A stretch of 64,000 nucleotides of DNA from Aspidapion aeneum (Eukaryota; Arthropoda; Insecta; Coleoptera; Brentidae), in assembly GCA_963576565.1 (NCBI GenBank), contig OY755038.1, positions 142,638,558-142,702,557 on the forward strand. The letters are read 5' to 3'. Below are positions 1 to 11,848 of the stretch, piece by piece. Both the position numbers and the translations under genes were made by a program. Position 1 is the first letter of the stretch; each line of letters opens with the position of its first letter. The notes beneath the pieces are model-generated. The model searched no databases, was not told the origin of the DNA, and worked only from the letters and a program-made list of their open reading frames with translations.

Positions 1-192
1 ATAAAAAACTTAGTTTTTTTAGGTTTGTTTATTTGGACAGTAAAATTTATATACCGGATGTGACGGACAGTTCTTTACGTAACATTTGTAAACCATTTAA
101 TTTTTTTAAACATAAAAAAAGCTATGCTCCTGACAGTGTCAGATTTGAGTTTTTCGTAAATGAGGTTATGTTTGGTGTCGCTACCCCTGGGA

Positions 193-1085
193 GAGCGGCT
201 AGTTCACAACTTGCATTCCGTTTGCTATTGGTCGAAATAGTCAGCTGACTTTTTAATGTTGAACGTTGCCGTTTAAGATTATTATTATATTATATTAAGA
301 GATGGTGCCACCAGCGGCGTAGCGTGGGGGGGGCGCGGGGGGTTCGTCGCCCCCCCCGCCCCGAGGGTAGTGGCGCCCTTGTGTCGTATCGGCCGCCCCC
401 TCATACATGATGACCTTTTTTGTGTTTTTTGGTGTTTTTAGTTGCAAGATTTCGTCAGACGCGCCCTTGTGACTTATCGGTCGCCCCCTGACATATGATG
501 ACCTTTTTTTTTTTTTTTTGGAGACGGCGCGGTTCTTTTTTTTTTGCCGTAAGATTTTTCATCAGTTTTCAGAGGCGCCCTTTTTAGCTGTCGCCCCCCC
601 CGCCCTTTCGGGCACGCTACGCCGCTGGGTGCCACCAGTCAAGCATTTAACAAACTTTATGTTTACAGCTTTCGGCGTAAAATACGAATATATACTAGTT
701 GTAAGTGACTAAAAAGAGTAGTGGTTTGTGTAGTACATACCTATTGAATTTAACTAAATCTATGCATATGCCGATGAGTTTTTTTTTATTGTTTTTTAAA
801 AACATATTATATTTTTTTTTAATTAGCTTCCCTATCCTGTTTTCCTGTCGAAATCGGTGTTAACCTAACCCTGATAAATTATTCGACAACGTATCCTAAC
901 CTGTCCAGATACGCCCCGGTCAGGATACGTTTCCCATCAATTGACCACGGTTAGGTTTTGTTTCAGTTTGGTTTAACACCGATTTCAACCTCCCAAAACG
1001 AGGACAGGAGAGTTTTAATTTTAAAAATCCCGCCTGACTATGTCAACCAATAGCAAATGGAATGCAAGTTGTGAACTATCCGCTC
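193..1085. repeat. Inverted-repeat pair enclosing a MITE and a nested hairpin
   Basis: The arms at 193-243 and 1034-1085 are reverse complements with a few mismatches; both contain a block reading gcaagttgtgaacta on one strand or the other. Between them are the hAT-like MITE (312-627) and a second inverted repeat: 850-863 pairs with 973-986, cctaacc at 864 pairs with ggttagg at 949, and acgtatcctaac at 889 pairs with 918-930 with one mismatch. It looks like a non-autonomous DNA transposon or foldback copy later invaded by the MITE. I see no transposase and no clear target duplication for the outer pair. Confidence 0.6.
312..627. mobile_element. hAT-like MITE, 316 bp, with perfect 8-bp target duplication
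   Basis: The ends are inverted: cagcggcgtagcgtg at 312 and its complement ending in cgccgctg at 627. The 8 bases before (304-311) and after (628-635) are both ggtgccac. An 8-bp duplication with CAGnGGCG ends is the hallmark of hAT elements (established knowledge). The inside is non-coding and GC/T-rich, with an imperfect internal repeat that starts gcgcccttgtg at about 375 and again at about 461. It has no transposase, so it would have been moved in trans. The intact duplication suggests a fairly young insertion. Confidence 0.88.
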
Positions 1086-1512
1086 GTTGGAAGATGCCAG
1101 GCTTTCAGGATGCAGTGACCCTAAGAATAGTCGCCACAGTCTCCATCTGACGAAAATAAGTCGAAGGCGGAATTTTTCAGGGGTGCCACGACCACGTGGT
1201 CACTTTGTGCAAGGAAAACTTAAGTTTGCGACACGCTCCCTAGAGGGAGCCACACATATAGGCAGGGAACTGCGTACAGCCGACCTGAAAATAGGTTCAT
1301 AATATGAATAAAATGAACGGGACCCAAGAAACAAACCTTTAAAACATAAATTTCAAACTTTCTATAAATTCGTATAATTAAAAATAATGTTTGTATAATT
1401 ATGTAAAATTTCTTGTGTGCCTAATATTATAGATTTGTTAAAAAATTCTAATTTTCTACTTAGCAATAAAAAGTTGAAAATAGCCCTAAAAAACTACTAT
1501 TTACGGATTAGA

Positions 1513-2250
1513 TCAAATTTTGGTCCAGGAGGTGAGTTACAGGGTGATATCGAAAATAGTAGTAAATCTTAATTAAAATCACATTTTTAAAAAACAACTC
1601 TGTCAGGAGTTTTAGTTAGCAAATAAGAGTAAGAAATACATTAAAATATGTATCATGAACTTATTGTATTATTTTTAGATCCAGGACGTGAGAGACCTAC
1701 AGGGTGATATCGAAATTAGAAGCGTAATTTTCTAAAAAACAAATTTTTAAAAAACAATGTTGTCAAGAGCTTTCGTTAGCAAAAAATTATTTGAAACACG
1801 TTACACAATCATACCATTATCAGATTTTATCACCTTCAGGTCCAGGAATTGAGCTACATGGTGATATAGAAATTATTAGTGTGTGTAAATTTTCTAAAAA
1901 TCACATTTTTAAAAAGCAAGGTTGTCCGAAGCTTTTGTTAGCAAAGTATAGTTAGGAATACGTTAAACAATCATACCATTAACTGACTGTATCACCGTTA
2001 GGTCCAGGAAATGAGGTACAGGGTGATATCGAAATTAGTAATAAAATTTCGTAAAAATCACGTTTTTAAAAATCAGTCAGGAGCGTTTGTTAGCAAAAAA
2101 TAGTTAGGAACACGTTAAGCAATCATACCACTTACTAAATTTCATTTACTTCCAGTAGGTAAGCTGCAGGGTGATATCTAAATAGCAGTAAAGATTTTGA
2201 AAAATCACATTTTTAAAAAACAAGGGAGGTGAGCTACAGGGTGAAATGAA
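1513..2250 (+). repeat. ~160-bp tandem repeat array A, about five units
   Basis: Units start with a variant of ggtccaggaggtgag followed by acagggtgatatcgaaa, at about 1513, 1679, 1839, 2001 and 2152, with a truncated unit near 2225. Later in each unit come a run like aatcacatttttaaaaa, then gttagcaaaaaatag and acgttaaacaatcatacca. Units are clearly diverged from each other, so the array is old. The same family occurs inverted at 4400-4870. Confidence 0.8.
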
Positions 2251-3110
2251 TAAATAAATCCAAAAATATTTACATATATTTACGTGAAAAACTTTTACTA
2301 TTTATTTGACAAATTTACAAGTTAATATGATAAAATTTTGACATTAAAACTTATTAGTTAATATAACCAAATCAACTTAAGCCCCTAACTAACCTTGGTC
2401 AAAATAAAAGTTTACAAATACACATGAGAAATCCAAAAATCCCTACATTTATTTACGTAACAACATCTTGGTTCGTTGTTCTTTTACAAATTCACAAGTT
2501 AGTTTGAAAAAATCATGGCTTTATAATACATATCAAGTATAACCAAACCGAACCAAACCCATATAAATAAGGTTGGTCAATATAAAAATGTACAATAATT
2601 ATTTACAGAAAAACCTGCCTGCCTTCGTTGTTAATTCACAAATTTACATGCTTATTTGACAAAAATTTTTCATCCAAAATATACAATTAATAGAATCAAA
2701 CCGAACCAGTTGGTCAATATAAAAATTAACAAATACAAATAGTAAATCAAAATTTTTTTACAAATATTTTACATTTGTTTGATTTGTTGATTAACAAATT
2801 TACAAGATATTTTAGAATCTTGGCCCTAAAATATATATTTAATGTAACAAAACGAAAGCCTTCACTAGGCTTGCCTAATGCAAACATTGACAAACATACA
2901 CGATAAATATAAAAATCTGCACATTTATTTACAGGAAGAAACTGTCTTCGTTGTTATTTCACAAATTTGCATGTTTTTTAGGCAACAATTTGACACCCAA
3001 GTTATCTATTTAACATAACCAAACCGAGCCAAATCAAACCCTTATAATTATTAAGCTTGCTCAATATAAAAATGTACAAATACACATAATAAATATTACA
3101 TTTAATTACA
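2245..3110 (+). repeat. ~170-bp tandem repeat array B, about five diverged units
   Basis: Recurring modules are aatccaaaaat or ataaaaatctgcac, then catttatttac, then tcgttgtt and cacaaatttacaagtt, then ataaccaaaccgaaccaaa, and finally ggtcaatataaaaatgtacaa. Units begin near 2257, 2428, 2590, 2740, 2908 and 3087. This family differs from array A next to it. It has no coding potential. Confidence 0.65.
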
Positions 3111-3456
3111 TTGACAAACAACAACCTGCACAGAAATATTTTTGTCCCGTACGTCGTTCTTAGTTTTATTTAATTACTTGTATATAGACTTCTTCCAAAG
3201 TGAAGCGACTCAACATTTTGCATTTCTTTCAAAAAATCTGTTAATACATGTACCGCTACATAGCTATTTGGTTGTCTGATAAAGGGATATATTTCTTTAC
3301 TTCTTTAGCTATTTTTACTGAAAACTCCAAATCAACAAAAGCAGTAGTTTCATCCCACTTAAGGTCTTTTACCTTTAAATTTTAAATATCTTTTACATAA
3401 ATATTTTTTTGTATCGCTTAGGCTTTTAATTGTTTGTACAATAGTTATTTACCTAA

Positions 3457-4275
3457 CAAGTGCGGAAAGAGGTACTTTTCCGCACGTGACGGCAGTTGCA
3501 CAAACGACGCGGAGCGGAGTTCGGGCAAGCCGTCAAGGATGGAAAAGATAGTTTCCGCAAGAATTAGGTACAATGTTTTTCCTACGAGTGTTTTTGTCCA
3601 TCTTCTTTATCAAAAAACATGTTTTAATTCGCAAAGATTTTATAATAATGCTAGAAAATGATACGTAAGATAGAATTGTTACATAAATCATTTAATGAGT
3701 CCTAAATATCTTCATTTTTAACAAAACAAAAATCGTGCGAAAAAGAAATTTTTCAGCACTAGTGCGGAAAAGTTACTTTTCCGTACGTTTTTTTAACTTT
3801 TATTTTTACTTGATTTTTTTTATGCACGGAAAAATAATAAAACAGGATTTTTTATTATGATATATTAAAAAGAAACTTTATGTAAAGAACATTTAATTAA
3901 CAATAACGAAAAAGTTAACGATGGTAGATATTGAAATTGAAAGTGAACTTTCTGTTTGTTGATTGGTTGGTGTTTGGCCCACTACAGAAATGCCTTGATC
4001 AGTTTGCTGCTTAGAATTACTACTGTAGTGAATGGAGGAAGGTATATTGGTCTGTACAGGCTGTAACACATTACAGGATTCTTCATTCGGTGCTTCTGGT
4101 AGCATCGGTTCAGCAGCACTTCTTGAAAATGAAACTTGTGTGTAGGAGGACGGGTTTTCATTTGAAAACGATTGTGGACGGAAAGGTTCTTGCAATTTGG
4201 ACGTGCGGAAAAAAATCGTGAGGAAAGTAAAAATGATGCGAAAAAGTAAAATTGTGCGGAAAAGTAATTAACGTA
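3457..4275. repeat. Cluster of GTGCGGAAA palindromic motifs
   Basis: The motif gtgcggaaa, often as a hairpin with its complement tttccgcac, occurs at about 3459-3485, at about 3761-3785, and several times at 4204-4265 (degenerate copies gtgaggaaa and atgcgaaaa). It flanks the small S/N/Q-rich reading frame at 3893-4195. Such hairpins could be ends or subterminal repeats of a DNA transposon nested in the 4-kb inverted-repeat element. The family is not recognised. Confidence 0.45.
3893..4195 (-). CDS. Unrecognised S/N/Q-rich reading frame (possible 3' exon fragment)
   Basis: A 100-residue frame on the minus strand, rich in Ser, Asn, Gln and Pro, with a compositional style like the low-complexity tail of a DNA-binding or transposon accessory protein. 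It ends in a hydrophobic stretch, with its stop beside AT-rich sequence that contains aataaaa about 60 bases downstream (minus strand), which could serve as a poly(A) signal. I recognise no domain and see no upstream exon or convincing start context. It may be a chance frame or the last exon of a dead transposon gene. Flanking GTGCGGAAA motifs support a mobile-element setting. Confidence 0.2.
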   Translation of the reverse strand: MQEPFRPQSFSNENPSSYTQVSFSRSAAEPMLPEAPNEESCNVLQPVQTNIPSSIHYSSNSKQQTDQGISVVGQTPTNQQTESSLSISISTIVNFFVIVN

Positions 4276-4389
4276 ATATTCTTTTAATAGATCGCTCAAG
4301 AAACCCTAACTTATATGTTCTTGGTTTGTAAACAGTAAGGTGAGGCCAAAAGTTATTTTTAAAAATATGATTTATAAAAAAATTTACTA

Positions 4390-4870
4390 CTAGTATCTTA
4401 CCTACTGGACCTAAATGTAACGCAGTTAGTGAATAGTATGGTTTGTTTACAATTCCTAACTATTTTTTGCTCACCAAGACTCCTGATAAAGTTGATTTTT
4501 GAAATTGTGATTTTTACAAAAGTGTTACTTATTTTGATATCACCCTGTACCTTACTCCAAGGACCTAAAGGTAATAGTCAGTTAATGTCATGATTTTTTA
4601 ACGTGTTCCTAAGCATTTTCTGATAACGAAAGCTCTTGACAACATTGTTTTCTAAAAATGAGATTTTTAGAAAAATACACTAATAATTTCGATATCACCC
4701 AGTAGCTAACTTGCTGTCTCTAAAGGTAATACAATATGTTAGTGATATGATTTTTTAAGGTATTTCTAACTCTTGTTTGCTAAGTAAAACTCCTGACAAA
4801 GTTGTTTTTAAGAATGTAAATTGTACAACTATTTTTGATATCACCCTGTAACTCACCCCCTGAACCTAAA
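4390..4870 (-). repeat. Array A repeats in inverted orientation, about four units
   Basis: Complements of the array A start (tggacctaaa and variants) lie near 4403, 4557, 4712 and 4857, each near a gatatcaccctgta-type block that is the complement of the array A acagggtgatatc block. This is the right-hand arm of the 4-kb inverted-repeat element. Confidence 0.75.
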
Positions 4871-5300
4871 TTTGAAATAATCCGTTAATACATAGTTTAA
4901 CTTTTTGGGCTATTTTCAACTTTTTATTGTTAAGTAGAGAACTAGAATTTCTAAACAAATCTATAATAAATTTTAAGGTCACCCTGTAGCAGACCTGAAC
5001 TTAACCTTTATAACCTGGGTTTGGCAGACTTTTTTTCTTTCTCTTCTCATACCTGATAAGAAATATTAGACAAACATTATTTTTAATTATATGATAATAA
5101 TAATACAACAAGTTTGATATTTATATATTCAAAGGTTATTTTTTGGGCCACGGGTTGCAATAAATCCGGGTATTATTTTTTTTTTCATATCATAACTTAT
5201 CAAGCCTAATAGTTTTTTTTCCTAAGATTCATTTGATTTCGTTAACATAATAATACGTTTGATTTTGTGGTCGGCTGTACTTAGCCATTCGCTTTGGTCG

Positions 5301-5324
5301 CAGCCTTCGTAGTTACGAAGGCTG
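5301..5324. repeat. Perfect 11-bp stem hairpin
   Basis: cagccttcgta and tacgaaggctg are exact complements separated by two bases. It lies just outside the right end of the 4-kb inverted-repeat element. The rest of 5283-5633 is AT-rich with no gene that I can support. Confidence 0.7.
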
Positions 5325-7454
5325 TGTTTTGGTTCGCTTTGCATGTTATTTGAATCCAACTTTAACGAAGTCAGAAAAACGTCTCATGGTTTTGTTATTG
5401 TTTTTTTCCGGAAAAATACAATTTTTTAAGAACCTGTGCATCATCAACAATCCCGGAAAAATATTGAATTATCAGCAATCGGGTTTAAAGGTAGGTTTTA
5501 GATTATATTTTTCCTCATTTTTCGGTTTTAGACGCTGTATAATAAACTGAAATTTACGATGTTGCCATGATTTAGGGGTAAAATTTGAGGCGTCAAATTT
5601 TATCAGATTGTTTCAAATTTTAAAGAATTGCCCCCAATATCACTAAAAGTGGTACAATTTTAATAACAATAAAAAACTTTATTGTGCCGGGCAAAAATTT
5701 TGCATATTTTGTGGAAAAATCCTCACTTTTTACCAATCTTAAGGAGGGAGGGGGGGGTTGATTACCCCCATTACCCTCCCCTCCCTTTTATTTTCCGGTG
5801 TCTCCGCGGGCCTTGTGCTACCCATTGAACTGAAAGATATCAAACTCATATACATGGGTTTTTCAATGATACCTATTTATTTTCCTTTTTCACATATTTT
5901 ATTCAACTTAGGTTAAATTATAAAGATCGGAAAAAAATTGCAAATGCTAAATGATAGCGAAATGTAAATTAATAGTGCGTTAATCTATTATTTTTAACAA
6001 AGGATTAAGCGAATATAATAAATTAAATTAATTAAAAGTTATACTCCTTTTTTTAAGATTGAAATTGTTTAAATAAATTTTGTAGCAATATGCTTAAAAA
6101 TAAGGTTTAAGTTAACTAACTAAAAATGGTATTTCCAAGGAAAGTAGATTATTGTTTATGTAACGACTTCAATCGTAATTTAATATAATTAACGAACAGT
6201 CCCCAAAAAAATAATTTGTGAGCTCACTCTATTAAAGTGCACTGAAAAATTCGCGGATTAAATGCAGTGAGATTTTAAATTGCTTCGCATTTTGTTATTA
6301 ATGTATGTTTATAAATAGTTTTCAGTTATTTATTGGTTATTTTGATTGGAAAAGTTTTTTATGTAAAAGATTTACACGAAAATGTAGTTAGTATATTATT
6401 TTGCAGACTTTAAACCACCCCTCAGAGGTCGTACTACAATTTGAGACTATTTTTAACGAAGATCCTATGACTGCACGGACTAAATTACCAAAAAATGACA
6501 TTTTGTAACAAAATTTTTATGTGGTTTTTTTTAATTTCTAAATTTAATTTGAATTTATATGAGATGAAGCTTACTGAGAAATGCTTACTATTATATTGCA
6601 CATTGGGGAGAACCGAATCTTTGCAGTTATTTGACCTGTGAGTATTAAAAAAATACACTTAAACCGGTCGGTATCAAGTTGATACTTAAACCCGGTCTAA
6701 AATGCTAAGCTTAGCACTTAGCACCCTTTAGTAAATACTGGTGTAAAAGTGTAAAGCTAAAAAAATATAAGCTAAAATTGGTTATTTGAGTAAGGGCGAT
6801 TCAAAAACAGCTGTGAAGACGGCCTTTACTTTAAGATTTGAATTGTTTTAAATGTGTAACTACCCCGACTTCTGGACGCACAAGAACACTATTTTTGGGG
6901 GTGGCTAAATAGTCCAGTCATTATAGAATTTTAGGTTGCAAAAGGTGGTGTATTCGCGATTTTGACATATGTTGTTGACATTGGAATCCTAATAATAAAC
7001 TTGAGTTTTCGACCTTGAGGGCGGCCGGCTCCCCCGCCATCTTGGATTTACTGTGCATAAAAAGGGTATTTTTAGAAGTACTTGGTTACTGTACGTTTTA
7101 GAAAAATTTTAAACAAAAGTTAAAGACAAAAAGTTTCCTACAAAAACACTTTTGCATGTTTATTTGTCAGACGAATGGTTTTTGAGTTATGGCCAAATAT
7201 TTCGCCGCAATTTTGCAAAACTGCTTATTTTTGAGAAAATCTGTAATAACATAAAATAAAGAACAACTAATAGGCTATAAAATGAGACATCATTAAGTTC
7301 TCTGGGTAGTACTTTTGCTGAGATACTAACCTTGAAGTATTAGCAGTACACCTGTTTCCTATGTATTGCCATAGTATATTAAGCAAAATAAACCGAAATT
7401 ATTCAGTTTTATGTCATTTTCTCAAAAGCTAAGCATTTTGCAAAAATTGTTTTA

Positions 7455-9085
7455 GGGGCCGACTCGCGCCGATATTTTCGTGCTAATGTAAAGGTTTGGA
7501 AATACACGCTTTTCTTGAAGACGGCTAAAGGTTTTAACAAAAACTTTTTTTTATCGTTTAAAGTGATCTTTGGTACAGGCCTAAAACTATTTTTTAGTTA
7601 AAAAAATTTCTCCAAAATAGCATGAAATATATGCTTATTTATAGTCAAAAATCGATCATTTTCATATCATTTTTTTAATAGGATATTGTTATCTGATTCA
7701 ATCGGGGAAGAATTTCGGGCCTACAAGGGACATTCCTCTAAATAAATAAAAAATAAAAATACAAAAAATTGCAGGTCATCTGGTAGGAAAACGTGTATTG
7801 TTAAACCCTTGCAAGACCAACAATTGCCGCTTTTGTCATCAATAAAGTGGGGCCCTCTGCTGGTCGCTAAGAATTATTTTTAAAACAATAGCAATATCCT
7901 TGTCTTTTCGGTTTTTTACGAAACCGGACCATCAGAGCCGCAGCTAGCATTTTTGGCGCCCGAGGCAGCATTTAAAATTTTTAGTCTCTTTCACCCCTTG
8001 ACAGAGGTTTTACCAAATCAAAATGGTAAATTATATTTGACATTCTCATATACTTTCCGCTCTGTTTTTGAATTGAGTTGTTTAGTATGGAAAGTGGCAC
8101 GTTTTCGTCTTCACTTTACACACTAAAAAATAGGGCGGACTATAAACAAACAAATTGTGTGTAAGTGAATGGAAGAAAATATAAATATTTGCACGTGTAT
8201 AAGTACCGGTGTTTTTTTTTTTAAATTTATATATTTTATACAGGAGGACGTTAATTAGACATTTTCACCTTAACATTGTTAACGCCTAGAGAATGAGCCA
8301 GAAATCGAACAAAATGTTCGAAAAAGGGCTGTTTCTATAAGGCTTAACCCGTGTTTGAGGTTTCTATGTGTAGTTTTAAACAGTGAGACCAACATTGTTT
8401 ACTGGACGCTATTTCCTGAATATTTACAGGGGTGCCACAAAATACCTATAGAAATACTTTAATTACCTGTCTAAAAATCACTGCTTATTTAGCATTAATT
8501 GAATATACATAATTCCATCCACCCTTTTGACATTTTTTTAGATCAATATAATGGCACAGATTTTTAAGGGTCAGAGTTGCGCCCATATTCTAGTGTAAAT
8601 GTAATTTGTGGTTGTTTAGAAATACACGGTTTTCTCCAAGACGGCTACAGATTTTTACAAAAACTTTCCTTGATTATTGAAAGTAATCTGTTGTCTAGGA
8701 CCAGAATTATTTTTAAGTTTAAACAAAATGTCAAAAATTAGATAAAATTATGCTTAAATATAGTCACAAAGCGACAATTTTATAATACTTTTTTTTATAG
8801 GAAATAGATCTTTGTTTTAAACGGGGAAGAATTTCCGTCTTACTGGTGATATTCTTCTAAATAATAAAAAAAATTGTTAAAATAAAATGGCATCTGGGAC
8901 GTTTAAAACGCTTACAATTTATAAAATGTTCGTATCCTCTCTTCCTTTGATAGGGGTTTTACTAAATTCAAAATTACAAATTGTTTTTTTACACTCGCGT
9001 GCGGAAAATACTGACTTTTTTTGGATGAATTTGGTACGAAAAATGGCACTTTTTGACACTGTCGTATTTTCACTTTATTTAGCCA
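7455..9085 (+). repeat. Diverged direct duplication inside the left arm (~1.1 kb offset)
   Basis: The stretch from about 7455 to 8110 resembles about 8565 to 9085. Shared landmarks are the aaatacac...tttct...aagacggct block (7500 and 8630), ggggaagaattt (7704 and 8823), and gttttac with a nearby aaat (8005 and 8958). Identity is modest, so this duplication is much older than the arm-to-arm duplication. The same structure is mirrored in the right arm at about 21980-23610. No coding potential is seen. Confidence 0.6.
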
Positions 9086-9499
9086 TCTTTTAATATTTTT
9101 GTTACTGTGTAAATATAAGTTGAAATATGTTGTATGTGAGTTGTCAATCTATCTACGGCGTGTTATTAATATAATTTATTTTTTTATAAAAACCGAGGGG
9201 TGATCAGCTGAACCAAATTTGTACACCTTCCTACGGGACTTTAATAAATTTTTGGGCTTGTAGTGTGCTGTATAGACCTGACTGACAGGCGCCCATAAAA
9301 AAATTCGCGACCAACAAAAAAAAACGTCTTAACGCTCTTTGGGTGGTTAATTTTCTTAGAGAGTTGATTTGCCTTTGCCGGCCTCCCTACTTAATCATGC
9401 TTAGGGCACCCCTTAGGCGCCAGTACCCTCGGGGTCCTGTATAGTCCTGTGGCAATCCTGTGGAAGTCCTATGGAGTCCTGTATAACGATTTTCTATTT

Positions 9500-10003
9500 T
9501 AAATACATTTGGTAGAAAAATATTTTAAAGAAAAAAAATTTGCTAGAAAAACATTTGGTATACAAACATTTTATAGAAAACACATTTAAATGGTAAAAAT
9601 ATTTTTGGTAAAGTACATTTGGTAGAAAGTACAATTGGCAAAAAAACCTACCACAGAAAACACATTTTCTAGAATAATAACATTTGATAGAAAGTACAAT
9701 TGGCAGAACAGCAAATGTTAGAACATTGGGTATGAAAATATTTCATAATCTAACCAAACCTATCCTGACCTAATGTGTACTTTTTAAATGTTTCTTTACC
9801 AAGTCTCTTTCTATCAAAGGTTTTTCTACCAAATCTATTTTCCATTAAATATTTTTTTGCCAAATGTTTTTCTAACAAATGTTATTTCTACCAAACTTAT
9901 TTTCTATCAAGTGTTATTTTACCAAATGCATTTTCTATCAAACATTTTTTTACCAAATATATTTTCTACCAAATGTATTCTACTAAATGTTTTTCTACCA
10001 GGG
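9500..10003. repeat. Minisatellite of TTTCTACCAAATG motifs in both orientations
   Basis: From about 9500 to 9770 the motif reads mostly as atttggtagaaaa; from about 9785 to 10003 it reads as tttctaccaaatg. The block is therefore itself a crude palindrome, with units of roughly 15-25 bp. The two overlapping Phe/Tyr-rich frames here are products of the repeat, not genes. It is mirrored in the right arm at about 21060-21565. Confidence 0.75.
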
Positions 10004-10080
10004 GGTCGATTTTTGTCAATTAGACCTCCGATCGTTTTTAGCCAGCTAAAATTTTTAGCCATCTAAAATTGGGCGGCATT
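10001..10080. repeat. Module with repeated TAGCCAnCTAAAAT, shared with the second palindrome
   Basis: ggggtcgattttt, caattag, ccgatcgttttt, then tagccagctaaaat and tagccatctaaaat in a row. A related module lies at 39028-39105 in the PLE palindrome: ggggccgatttttt, aattag, tccgatcgtttt, ggccgactaaaa, ttttagccac. Because both lie in arms, the window holds four copies (also about 20993-21065 and 44795-44870). Confidence 0.6.
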
Positions 10081-11848
10081 GAGTTCAACTAGAACTGGCA
10101 AAATATCGTGGAAGGTTTCTGCTCAATATTTTGAACCAAAAAGGCAACAAACTTAGATATTAGAAAACACAACATTCTAGAGCTAATTTTCTTACGAATT
10201 TCATTCTATGAAGGAAACAAAAACAGTATTACGACACGAATTGTACGCCGAATTTATTTCTCTGTGTTCATACAAGTCAGTGATCGCGAGCCGCAGTGTT
10301 GTCAGTGCAGCTTGGTAGAATTCTTTCACTTATTTCAGAAAATCGAGTTCGCCGTGATTTTTATGACACTTACTTTGACAGACAAGTATGAAGGAATTTC
10401 ACAATAAAAAAGAATTTTTTTGAAATTATATTACTAGTTGTTACTGTGGGGCGGATCACTATTCCAGAGAGGGGCTGAATTTCTTTTAAATACGCCCCTC
10501 ACAAAAGACAAGAAGATTTGGATAGCAGACTTGGATAACCTGTCTGTGGTTCTACACGGTCTCGAAGCCTCACCTATAAAATCTCCTGATGATATAAGAA
10601 GAGAAACATAGTATATAAAGTTTTCCATCCCAGAGACGGGCTCCATTTCTTGTAAATATTTCCCTCACAAAAGACGAGAAGATATGGATAGTTCTGCATA
10701 GTCTCAAAGCCCCACTTATAAAATCTCCTGATGATATATGAAAAGAAAGATACCTACCTATAGTTAGTATACAAAGTTAAAATCATCATATAAATTCAAA
10801 ATAATGGATATGTATAGCAGGCTTAGGGAACATCCTTAAATTATGTAACACAAAAATTCCGGATTTTTAATCTCCCCTCGTAACGCATTTTCAAAAAAAA
10901 CACATTAAAAAAACATTGTGTGTAACGCAAAGCCAACCCCCCCCCCCCTTGAGTGTTGCATAATTTAAGGATATAGGCCCTTATAAGGAATATAACTGGG
11001 TCAATTTTTTTGAGGGGCTTAAATCAAATTTGGTAATAAAACATTTAAATAATATTAGTGCTCTTTGGGTGGTTAAATCGTTAGTTTACCAATTTTTAAT
11101 AGGTGCTTATTTTGATATTTTAATTTGGCAGGGTTATCCTAGTTACACTCTCTGACTATAGGTACTTATAGCTTTTTTAACTATAGACTATAGCAACCCC
11201 CACAACTAAAATCACTGTTTATTGCGACAAGCCTGTGACATAGGTACCTATCCATTTTTTGTATTTTTTTGAATTTAACTTTGCATACCGATACTACCCA
11301 TCAAGAATCATTGTTTCGACAGTGCTAGAATAAATTATTATTTACTTGTATAATAATTTATAAGGGGACACACCTATTCAAATTTTTTTTGTTAATAAAT
11401 TATTTAGAAACCTTATGCAGTTGGTACTTTTTTTAAACTTTTATTGGGTCACTGAATAATGACTACCTATCCAGTCCTTTATATTAAATCAAAAACTTTT
11501 TTGATTATAATAGAAAAAAAAACTTTATGTATTTGAGTTAAAATGAGTTCTAATGAAAAATTATTTGAAATAATTTTTTTCTAAAACATTTTCCTTGAAC
11601 AAAAATTTGTTTAAAAACATTTTCTTTAAATGGAAATTTGTTCAAACAAACTTCTTATTGAAGAAAATGTTTTTAAACAATTTTCTGTATGAAAAAATTT
11701 TTATTGAATGATTATCCTTTTGAAGAAAATATTTTTTTTTACTAAAAAGTTAATTATTTATTTAGAATCTTAATAAGGTAGGCTTTAGTTTTTTTATGTG
11801 TTTTTGGTGATTATAAAAATACTCTGCCAATATATATGGGTACCTATA

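Larger units (their letters stand above)
1273..5282. repeat. 4-kb inverted-repeat element with internal tandem arrays
   Basis: The outer ends share gtacagccgacc (1273) and its complement ggtcggctgtac (ending 5282). Going inward, the left sequence up to about 2240 matches the reverse complement of about 4370-5280: for example the ataattaaaaataatgtttg block near 1376 and its complement near 5075, and the agttgaaaatagccc block near 1473 and its complement near 4912. Each arm contains copies of the same ~160-bp satellite. It has no recognisable transposase. The form (long inverted ends, tandem repeats inside the ends) resembles foldback-type DNA transposons, but I cannot assign a superfamily. Confidence 0.65.
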
